Source: CATJXY01 sp964623925 (GTDB lineage: Bacteria > Bacillota_I > Bacilli_A > Erysipelotrichales > Erysipelotrichaceae). Taken from it: a DNA stretch of 10,872 nucleotides. The stretch is from contig CAZUVT010000066.1 in assembly GCA_964623925.1 (NCBI GenBank), positions 1 to 10,872 on the forward strand, in the 5' to 3' direction. Shown here in pieces: positions 6,060-10,872 of the stretch. The notes beneath the pieces are model-generated. The model made no database searches, had not been told where the DNA came from, and was given only the letters and a program-made list of their open reading frames with translations. How positions within the stretch are numbered: position 1 is the stretch's first letter; the number at the start of each line of letters is the position of its first letter. The position numbers and the translations under genes are program-made.

Positions 6060-7358
6060 ATGCGTTTGGAAATCATGAAAATGGGAATCAACGGTGAAGG
6101 AATTGCCTATTCCAATCGAATTCCAGTTTTTATTCCGGGAGCTTTGATCAACGAAATCGTTGAGGCAAAGATCGTTGTTAAAAATGAACGATACATGAAA
6201 GGGGAGATTTTGAGACTGGTCAAAAGCAGTCCATATCGCATAGATGCACTGTGTATGCATCAAGAAAAATGCGGTGGATGTCCTTTGATGATTGCGGATC
6301 TTTCCCAGCAATTGAAATGGAAAGAAGATCATCTGAAGCAGACACTTATCAAATATGCTCAGATCGATCCGCACTTAGTAGAGAAAATTCAAGTTAATCC
6401 TGAACCATTTGCTTATCGTAACCAATGCAAGCTTCCTATTGTTAAGCATAAAGGAAAATTGATATGCGGTTTATATGAGGAGAACAGCAATCACTTGATT
6501 TTGATCAAGCACTGTTTAGTACACAATGAATTATTGGAAAAGTGCAGAAAAGAGATCATGCGAATCTGCAATCACTACAAGTTTTCAGATTTTTCAAATG
6601 GAAAAGGACTTAGAACACTTGTGCTTCGAGTGATGGAAGATCATGTACAGGTAACTTTTATAACCGGAAACATGACCTTTCCATCTAAATTTATAGATGA
6701 GATCATGAGCATTGAAAGTGTTGTTTCTGTTATACAGAATATCAATTCCAATAGGAAAAGTCGTGATGTTTTTGGAAAAGAAACAATTGTTCTTGCAGGA
6801 AATAATAAACTGGAATTCACATTGGAAGGGCTGCAACTTCAATTATCGCCTAATTCTTTTTTTCAGCTGAATACCAAACAAGCTCTTCGCATGTTCAACA
6901 AAGTAAAAGAATTTATCCAACCCGGCAATTGTTTGGTAGAAGCATATTGCGGAGTCGGAATCATGTCGCTTTTATATCATAAGCACTTTAAAGAATTGAT
7001 CGGAATTGAGATCATCAAAGAAGCAATAGAAAATGCAAAAGTGAATGCGGAGAATAATCAAATCGAAAATTGTCGTTTTATTTGCGGGGATTCCGCAGTG
7101 GAATGCAGAAAGATCGCGGCAAAAAAAGAAATCGACTGCCTGATCGTGGATCCGCCGCGTAGCGGATTAGATGATAAGATGATTCACATGATTCGATCTA
7201 CGAACATCAAGCAAATAATCTATATCTCTTGCAATCCTTCTACTTTAGCGAAAAATCTTGCTGAATTGAAGAAGGATTACGAAATTAATCACATTATCCC
7301 ATTTGATATGTTTACACATACCCCTCATGTGGAAACGATAGTAGTGATGTCAAGGTAA
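6060..7358 (+). CDS. rlmD: 23S rRNA (uracil-5-)-methyltransferase, RlmD/RlmCD (TrmA family)
   Basis: A 432-residue SAM-dependent methyltransferase making 5-methyluridine in 23S rRNA. In Bacillota a single enzyme (RlmCD) is known to modify both U747 and U1939; E. coli RlmD modifies U1939. Domains in order: TRAM RNA-binding domain (about 1-58), a [4Fe-4S] ligand set C65-x5-C71-x2-C74 with a fourth Cys at 152, a central RNA-binding part, and a Rossmann domain with SAM motif LVEAYCGVGIMSLL (about 292-305), D364-PPRSG, catalytic C391 in ISCNPST, and E425 near the C-terminus. All key residues are present and the length is normal. The ATG at 6060 uses GAAGGTGA, which overlaps the stop of the YihY gene, so translation is probably coupled. 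It is the last gene of the operon; no clear terminator follows and the next DNA is decayed. Confidence 0.97.
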   Translation: MRLEIMKMGINGEGIAYSNRIPVFIPGALINEIVEAKIVVKNERYMKGEILRLVKSSPYRIDALCMHQEKCGGCPLMIADLSQQLKWKEDHLKQTLIKYAQIDPHLVEKIQVNPEPFAYRNQCKLPIVKHKGKLICGLYEENSNHLILIKHCLVHNELLEKCRKEIMRICNHYKFSDFSNGKGLRTLVLRVMEDHVQVTFITGNMTFPSKFIDEIMSIESVVSVIQNINSNRKSRDVFGKETIVLAGNNKLEFTLEGLQLQLSPNSFFQLNTKQALRMFNKVKEFIQPGNCLVEAYCGVGIMSLLYHKHFKELIGIEIIKEAIENAKVNAENNQIENCRFICGDSAVECRKIAAKKEIDCLIVDPPRSGLDDKMIHMIRSTNIKQIIYISCNPSTLAKNLAELKKDYEINHIIPFDMFTHTPHVETIVVMSR

Positions 7359-7360
7359 AG

Positions 7361-7538
7361 TGTATAGAGGCAGAAACCACACAGGCAAGACTTGGCGAAG
7401 AGGCGGAAACCATGCCATCCTATGTGAAACGACTAATAAAGAAAAGCGATAACATTGTCAATAAAACTTTCATTCAGATGTTGGCGTCTTTGGGGATACG
7501 ACATTGAGTTGATCTATGTAAAGCGCGAGGAAAAGTAA
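7361..7538 (+). pseudogene. Broken XRE-type helix-turn-helix regulator (N-terminus lost, +1 frameshift)
   Basis: Translation from 7361 gives EAETTQARLGEEAETM, then SYVKRLIKKSDNIVNK and TFIQMLASLG before a premature TGA. This has the layout of an XRE/Cro-C1 HTH: 'MTQAqLGEEAgtt..YVnrlikk..nivnktFiqMleaLGYDIEL'. One extra A at about 7496 breaks the frame. Removing it restores TAC GAC ATT GAG..., that is YDIELIYVKREEK, ending at TAA 7536-7538, which is the expected family ending. The first helix and start codon are missing: the homology begins only about 8 bases after the rlmD stop. An ATG at 7412 could still give a 31-residue peptide but has no ribosome binding site. I read this as a dead gene. 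Family assignment is by pattern memory, not a search. Confidence 0.7.
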
Positions 7539-7542
7539 GAAT

Positions 7543-7686
7543 ATGTTGAATTTGAGCAAAATTAAAGAAATAAAAGGTCTTGCGGATGCTGTAGGACATG
7601 ACATAACCATTGATGATATAGATCCTCTACAGGATAGTTTTAACCTGAAACTATTAAAGAAAAAACTGAAATCAGATCAAAGCTAA
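7543..7686 (+). CDS. 47-residue ORF of unknown function within the decayed interval
   Basis: ATG at 7543 opens a 47-residue acidic-then-basic peptide (start MLNLSKIKEIKGLADAVGHD, middle ITIDDIDPLQDS, end LLKKKLKSDQS). It begins 4 bases after the restored stop of the XRE remnant, with GAGG (7527-7530) 12 bases upstream, an over-long spacing. That tight order is what an old two-gene operon would look like. I recognise no family. Its frame continues past the single TAA stop into the winged-helix fragment at 7711-8022, so it may be the N-terminal scrap of the same lost gene. It may or may not still be expressed. Confidence 0.35.
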   Translation: MLNLSKIKEIKGLADAVGHDITIDDIDPLQDSFNLKLLKKKLKSDQS

Positions 7687-8022
7687 TGGGAGAAAATAAA
7701 TATCCGTGCAATGGTAATAAAATTGAATCGCTTATTCCATAACTGGGCATTACACATCAGCGGCGCTTTCAAAAAAACGGAAAAAGCGAACATTGGAGAA
7801 GAAAAAGTGAACATTGAAAATGCTTTTACAGTAAAAACCGTTTCTCATATTCAGAAATTACAAGAGGTATTGGGCTCCGAAGTAGTATTCGGGAGATCGG
7901 ATGTTCAGCGGGTACTTGGTCTGAAGTCTACAAGAAGCTTTGCTTTGTTGCTTGAAATGGCAGAGCATGGCATCATTGAACAGGTGATTGGATATGGTAA
8001 AGGAAAGTATCGTTTCTGGTAA
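7687..8022 (+). pseudogene. C-terminal winged-helix fragment of a lost larger gene
   Basis: The frame is open from after the TAA at 7684-7686 to TAA 8020-8022; the first ATG is at 7711 and would give 103 residues, with no ribosome binding site before it. The last 60 or so residues (HIQKLQEVLGSEVVFGRSDV, then LGLKSTRSFALLLEMAEHGI and IGYGKGKYRFW) look like the winged-helix tail that ends some AlbA_2/ATP-binding and Fic-type bacterial proteins ('vFGRsdvm.vl.i..s.as.ll..m...iIe.v.G.GKGKYrF'). No catalytic domain precedes it, so it is most simply a truncated 3' end. A small stand-alone wHTH protein is the alternative. The specific parent family is uncertain. Confidence 0.5.
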
Positions 8023-8283
8023 TAAGGAAATTGATGCGATGGGATTTCGGGCATATTCCCTTAGCGTGGAGTGTTGAAGTAATCGGAAAATCCGTACGAT
8101 CACAATTATTAAGCAGAATCAAGGTTGTTGACCTGTTTCGGCATACGAATAGGGTGATAAATTCCTGCAAATAAACAGAACAATTTTCTGGAGCTTTGAT
8201 ATCAATTCGGAGGTCAAGAAAAGATAAATGATGTGTGGCAGACTTTTTTGAGAGTAATATTTAACTTTTAGTCAGAAGGAGTA
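8023..8283 (+). other. Intergenic stretch without recognisable gene
   Basis: I see no supported gene here. Short open frames exist on both strands (for example a frame ending at TAA 8172-8174) but none has a start with a ribosome binding site or a recognisable product. No convincing -35/-10 pair precedes the downstream gene and no clear terminator hairpin is present. It is best read as a continuation of the decayed interval. Confidence 0.5.
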
Positions 8284-8289
8284 ATGATG

Positions 8290-8649
8290 ATGAAAGATAG
8301 AATTTTGGAATTAGAAAAAAGTTTTTTTAAAATTCAATATATTCAAGATTTAGAATGGCTTGATCAACATATCCATGATCATTTTACAGAATGTGGGAAA
8401 TCCGGGATGATTTATCATAAAAAGGATACGGTAGAAGCATTATTTTCATGCACTGAGGATAGGAAAATAGAAATTTATAATTTTGAGTGTCAATTCTTGA
8501 ATGAAAATTCGTATTTGGTTCACTATCTTACAAAATCCAAGGAAGATCTGATTTATCGGACATCTATTTGGGTAATGGAAGAGAATTTAAAGCTTTTGTT
8601 TCATCAGGCTACGAAATTGAATCAGCATGTGATATTAAATAGGGCGTAA
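8290..8649 (+). CDS. NTF2-like DUF4440-type small protein
   Basis: A 119-residue cytoplasmic protein with the plan of the NTF2/SnoaL-like DUF4440 group. It opens with a helix (MKDRILELEKSFFKIQYIQD), then LEWLDQHIHDHFTECGKSGM followed by IYHKKDTVEALF, matching 'Le.lLhddF.EiGaSGriy.k..vi..L'. After that come beta strands around YLVHYLTKSKED and a closing RTSIWVMEENLKLLFHQATKL that matches the family ending 'RsSiWv...gwqllfHQgT'. Members vary in function from enzymes to unknown, so no reaction can be assigned. Three ATGs in a row (8284, 8287, 8290) follow GAAGGAG (8275-8281); spacing favours 8290 or 8287 over 8284, which would be only 2 bases away. It stands alone after the decayed interval, with no clear promoter or terminator. 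Confidence 0.8.
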   Translation: MKDRILELEKSFFKIQYIQDLEWLDQHIHDHFTECGKSGMIYHKKDTVEALFSCTEDRKIEIYNFECQFLNENSYLVHYLTKSKEDLIYRTSIWVMEENLKLLFHQATKLNQHVILNRA

Positions 8650-8713
8650 AAATATGAGGGAATGATATCGGAAATGTTGAGAAAATCGATAAGTCGGGAA
8701 TGATTCTAATCTG

Positions 8714-8742
8714 TTGAAATTAATGTCGATTTGATTTAAACT
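8714..8742 (+). promoter_or_regulatory. Sigma-A type promoter for the M28 peptidase
   Basis: -35 TTGAAA (8714-8719), a 17-base spacer, and -10 TAAACT (8737-8742). The inferred start near 8749 leaves a 21-base leader with a full AGGAGG (8758-8763) 6 bases before the ATG. Confidence 0.7.
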
Positions 8743-8769
8743 AGAGTTTAGAAAAAGAGGAGGAAAATT

Positions 8770-10089
8770 ATGTCAGTATGTAAAGAAAGAGCTTGGGATA
8801 CCCTTACAAAACTTAGTTTTGAAAGGGTGACCGGAACAGCTCAGGAAAAAGAGGCTGCTGAATATTTGAAGGCAGAGTGTGAGAAAGCAGGTGTTGAAGC
8901 TCATTTAGAAGAATATGAAATTGATATGCCTGAAATTCAGGAAGTTTCATTTACTGTCACAAAACCGGTGTATAAAGAATACAAAGTTATCGGTATCGGA
9001 AATTGTGCCTGTACTCCGGATGAAGGAATTACAGCTCCTTTCGCTTATGTCGAAAATGGATTAGAGGCAAATTTGGTTGATGTAAAGGGAAAGATCTGTC
9101 TGATCAGCGGAAGATTAAAAGCGGAAGTTGCAGAAATGATGGTGAAGAAAGGGGCATTGGGATATATTTCGATTCATGGCAGTTTCTATGATGAAGCTTC
9201 TTTGAAAGATGAACTTCGTCCTCGTAATACGCGTGGTAAAAATAAGGAACTTCCTGGAATCGTTATGCATATTTCAGATGCTGAAGAACTGGTGAGATCT
9301 CATCCTGAAGAAGTGAAACTGGTTTTGAAGCAGAATAAAGATATCAAAGGAACGGCACAGAATGTTGTTGCGACGATCGAAGGAACAGACCTAAAAGATG
9401 AGGTCGTTGTTTTCACCGCTCACTATGATTCGGTAAGATATTCAAAAGGGGCATGGGATAATGCAACGGGTGCGATCACGATTTTGGAATTGCTTCATCA
9501 TTATGCTGAAAATAAACCGAGAAGAACTGTTAAATTTGTTTTCTGCGGCAGTGAAGAAATTGGTTTGGTCGGATCTCGCAAATATTGTGAAGCTCATCAA
9601 GAAGAATTGAAAAATTATATTTATAATATTAATTTTGATATGACCGGTGTTACATTAGGATATGAGTATTTCTGCTGTACAGCCAGTGAGGAAGTGCTTC
9701 ACGGGTTGCAGTATCTTGCAAAGCTTGAGGGGTATCCTGTTGAATCAAAGATGGATACTTATTCCAGTGATTCGACAAGTTTTGCCAGTGCCGGAGTGCC
9801 TTCATGTACCTTCGCTCGTTTAGCGCCGCATGGCGGAGCCCAGATCCATAATCATTATGATACGATGGAGCATTTAGATGCAGATTCTTTCATGATTACA
9901 TTAAACTTTGTGGTAAAATACTCTGAACAGATCATCAATTCCTCTGTCAATTTGATTCCACGCAAGCTCTCTGCTGAAATCGAAAAGAAGATCGAAGAGG
10001 GAAAGAAGTGGATGGCCGAAGCAGAAAAGAAGGATAAAAAAGAGGAAGAATCCAAAGGAGAACCGAATAAAGAAGAAAAGACTAAATAG
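8770..10089 (+). CDS. M28-family metallopeptidase (aminopeptidase-like) with charged C-terminal tail
   Basis: A 439-residue di-zinc peptidase of the M28 family, whose members mostly act as aminopeptidases. Expected metal and catalytic residues are visible: H218 and D220 in TAHYDSV, bridging D230 in WDNATG, catalytic E262 and ligand E263 in GSEEIGLVGS, D290 in NFDMTG, and H360 in IHNHYDTMEHLD. Residues about 85-190 between the N-terminal part and the catalytic core carry a protease-associated (PA)-like insert (NLVDVKGKICLISGR, then KGALGYISIHGS). No signal peptide or membrane anchor is seen, so it is probably cytoplasmic, unlike many M28 enzymes. The end, from about residue 398, is a Lys/Glu-rich, probably helical and disordered tail (EKKDKKEEESKGEPNKEEKT). 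Its own promoter and a terminator make it a single-gene unit. Peptide specificity cannot be read from sequence. Confidence 0.95.
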   Translation: MSVCKERAWDTLTKLSFERVTGTAQEKEAAEYLKAECEKAGVEAHLEEYEIDMPEIQEVSFTVTKPVYKEYKVIGIGNCACTPDEGITAPFAYVENGLEANLVDVKGKICLISGRLKAEVAEMMVKKGALGYISIHGSFYDEASLKDELRPRNTRGKNKELPGIVMHISDAEELVRSHPEEVKLVLKQNKDIKGTAQNVVATIEGTDLKDEVVVFTAHYDSVRYSKGAWDNATGAITILELLHHYAENKPRRTVKFVFCGSEEIGLVGSRKYCEAHQEELKNYIYNINFDMTGVTLGYEYFCCTASEEVLHGLQYLAKLEGYPVESKMDTYSSDSTSFASAGVPSCTFARLAPHGGAQIHNHYDTMEHLDADSFMITLNFVVKYSEQIINSSVNLIPRKLSAEIEKKIEEGKKWMAEAEKKDKKEEESKGEPNKEEKTK

Positions 10090-10095
10090 TCATTT

Positions 10096-10131
10096 AAAAG
10101 CACTTTTATTCCTAAATAAAAATGTTTTTTT
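10096..10131 (+). terminator. Terminator after the M28 peptidase
   Basis: AAAAGCACTTTTATT (10096-10110) folds back on AATAAAAATGTTTTT (from about 10115 onward) with one mismatch and one G-T pair, followed by a run of T. It lies 7 bases past the stop codon. The stem is AU-rich but long. Confidence 0.65.
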
Positions 10132-10139
10132 ATCCTATC

Positions 10140-10167
10140 TTGTAAGTGGTTGCGCTTACAATTGTAA
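10140..10167 (+). repeat. Overlapping palindromes upstream of the 92-residue gene
   Basis: TTGTAAG (10140-10146) and CTTACAA (10155-10161) form a 7-bp inverted repeat with an 8-base centre. The right arm is shared with a second, perfect 12-base palindrome, TTACAATTGTAA (10156-10167). The result is three TTGTAA half-sites in alternating orientation. It lies about 75 bases before the start codon of the next gene, a fitting place for an operator. The segment TGGTTGCGCTTACA (10147-10160) also partly resembles a catabolite-responsive element in its right half only. Confidence 0.55.
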
Positions 10168-10194
10168 AATAAGTAAAAAACACTGTCTTTTTTC

Positions 10195-10225
10195 TTGAAA
10201 ACATGTTAAACTCTTTTGGTATTTT
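10195..10225 (+). promoter_or_regulatory. Promoter region of the 92-residue gene
   Basis: Two overlapping readings are possible. An extended -10 TG-T-TAAACT (10204-10212) has a poor -35. Alternatively TTGAAA (10195-10200) pairs with TATTTT (10220-10225) at an over-long 19-base spacing. The first gives a leader of about 25 bases and fits better. Either would lie downstream of the palindromes. Confidence 0.45.
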
Positions 10226-10243
10226 AGAAATGAAGGTGAAAAT

Positions 10244-10522
10244 ATGAAATTAACATTTGATGCTTATTGTCAAATCATTCGTGATAAAAAAGCTAAAGCT
10301 CATTACGAGAACACATTATATATTGAAATCAATGCCGGTGATCTTTTAAATGAGTGTGAGCCGAATGTTGCCAATGTGAAGACAGTATGTGCTGCATTAA
10401 TTGACGAACTTCTGGAAGGTGATTATATCGTAAGCGGGGTCAAAACAACAAGAAAATTAACTGTACGCTATTATTGCGATAATCTGGATCCGTCAAGAAG
10501 AAAGCTTGCAGATTGCCAGTAA
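10244..10522 (+). CDS. Small protein of unknown function (92 residues)
   Basis: I do not firmly recognise this protein. It is soluble, without signal peptide or membrane span. The start MKLTFDAYCQIIRDKKAKAH is followed by NTLYIEINAGDLLNECEPNV, a helical middle (KTVCAALIDELLEGDYIVSG) and a basic beta-like end (TTRKLTVRYYCDNLDPSRRK). The 'IEINAGDL...C..L......D.I.sg.k.tr.LtvRYY' pattern reminds me of a small domain found in some bacterial HNH/restriction-associated proteins ('aGDLHR.vGgYPg'), but its diagnostic His/Gly-Tyr-Pro residues are missing, so I do not assign it. The ATG at 10244 follows GAAGGTGA at proper spacing. The gene is well formed, is preceded by operator-like palindromes, and is followed by the tRNA-Leu unit. 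Confidence 0.8.
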   Translation: MKLTFDAYCQIIRDKKAKAHYENTLYIEINAGDLLNECEPNVANVKTVCAALIDELLEGDYIVSGVKTTRKLTVRYYCDNLDPSRRKLADCQ

Positions 10523-10535
10523 GGATAGATTTTCC

Positions 10536-10564
10536 TTGCATTCTTAATGTGAAAGTGCTAAGAT
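10536..10564 (+). promoter_or_regulatory. Promoter of the tRNA-Leu gene
   Basis: -35 TTGCAT (10536-10541), a 17-base spacer, and -10 TAAGAT (10559-10564). The predicted start near 10571 is just 2 bases before the first base of the mature tRNA, so a very short 5' leader is expected. Confidence 0.7.
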
Positions 10565-10572
10565 ATGGGCAT

Positions 10573-10655
10573 GCGAAAGTGGCGGAACTGGCAGACGCGC
10601 ATGCTTCAGGCGCATGTTCTTTGGAGTGAGGGTTCGAGTCCCTTCTTTCGCACCA
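10573..10655 (+). tRNA. tRNA-Leu, anticodon CAG
   Basis: The acceptor arms GCGAAAG (10573-10579) and CTTTCGC (10645-10651) pair perfectly, followed by discriminator A and an encoded CCA (10653-10655). The anticodon stem CATGC/GCATG encloses loop TTCAGGC, giving anticodon CAG, which reads the Leu codon CUG. The longer variable region (class II, about 13 bases) and the T arm GGGTTCGAGTCCC support a leucine tRNA. The D region contains the typical GGCAGACGC. Confidence 0.96.
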
Positions 10656-10688
10656 TTTGCCTATTTCAGCGTTATATTCACGCTTTAT

Positions 10689-10714
10689 AAAAGCCCTAGA
10701 TTAAGGGCTTTTTT
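10689..10714 (+). terminator. Intrinsic terminator of the tRNA-Leu unit
   Basis: AAAAGCCCT (10689-10697) is perfectly complementary to AGGGCTTTT (10704-10712) around a 6-base loop, followed by more T. It lies 34 bases after the CCA end, so the transcript carries a short 3' trailer. Confidence 0.9.
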
Positions 10715-10730
10715 GCTGTTTGGAAAATAG

Positions 10731-10783
10731 ATGACATTTTGTTGCTATATATGTTTTGATATATTCTGTTGCAAAAATGTCAT
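10731..10783. repeat. 10-bp inverted repeat with internal direct repeats
   Basis: ATGACATTTT (10731-10740) is repeated in inverse as AAAATGTCAT (10774-10783), separated by 33 bases. Inside, TGTTGC occurs twice in direct orientation (10740-10745 and 10767-10772) and two ATATAT-like tracts flank the centre. No gene is seen from here to the end of the window. It could be a paired operator, a mobile-element end, or a long-loop hairpin; the sequence does not decide. Confidence 0.45.
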
Positions 10784-10872
10784 ACATTTATTTTTAATGA
10801 TTTTTTGTATATCATTGGTCGATCACTGAAGGGAGATGTTTATATTCGATACTTCCCACTTTATAGCGCACC

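Noticed and set aside
8066..8174. Open frame of about 36 codons ending at TAA 8172-8174
   Set aside because: No start with a ribosome binding site and no recognisable motif; likely chance or gene debris.
10836..10872. Start of a gene at ATG 10836 running off the window edge
   Set aside because: The purine-rich GGGAG touches the ATG with no spacing, only 12 codons are visible, and no family is recognisable.
1..10872. CRISPR arrays, rRNA genes, riboswitches and intact insertion sequences
   Set aside because: I looked for regularly spaced repeats, long structured leaders and transposase motifs on both strands and found none.

Overview
The window looks like chromosomal DNA from a low-GC Bacillota, possibly a gut anaerobe of the Erysipelotrichia or Clostridia. 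The evidence is AT-rich codon use, purine-rich AGGAGG-type ribosome binding sites, vegetative promoters of the TTGNNN-N17-TATAAT kind, intrinsic terminators, one TTG start, and gene families typical of that phylum. The species assignment is inference only. All genes I can support are on the + strand.

Left part (1-2155): the 3' end of an unidentified ORF leads directly into a CadC/SmtB-type metal-sensing repressor, closed by a terminator. Two single-gene units follow, each with its own TTKNNN-N17-TATAAT promoter: an FMN-dependent alpha-hydroxy-acid oxidising protein with an N-terminal four-cysteine cluster, and a small divergent class I inorganic pyrophosphatase-like protein. The second ends in a long AU-rich hairpin.

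Centre (2210-7358): five tightly packed genes look like one operon. They are a DUF4358-type lipoprotein, an MBOAT O-acyltransferase, a DHHW/AlgX-like extracytoplasmic protein, a YihY/BrkB membrane protein, and the 23S rRNA uracil-5-methyltransferase RlmD/RlmCD. The first three form a probable machine that moves acyl groups (most likely acetyl) across the membrane onto a cell-surface or secreted polymer. No glycosyltransferase or polymer gene lies nearby, so the acceptor is unknown. An 8-codon ORF with a strong ribosome binding site overlaps the MBOAT start as ATGA.

Decayed interval (7359-8283): about 0.9 kb of gene debris. It holds an XRE-type helix-turn-helix regulator that has lost its N-terminus and carries a 1-base insertion, a 47-codon ORF, and a winged-helix C-terminal fragment in the same frame after a single stop. 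This looks like a remnant of an acquired regulator cassette.

Right part (8290-10872): a small NTF2/DUF4440-like protein, a cytoplasmic M28-type metallopeptidase with its own promoter and terminator, a 92-residue protein of unknown function behind overlapping palindromes, and a tRNA-Leu(CAG) with promoter and terminator. The last 150 bases hold a 10-bp inverted repeat and no supported gene.
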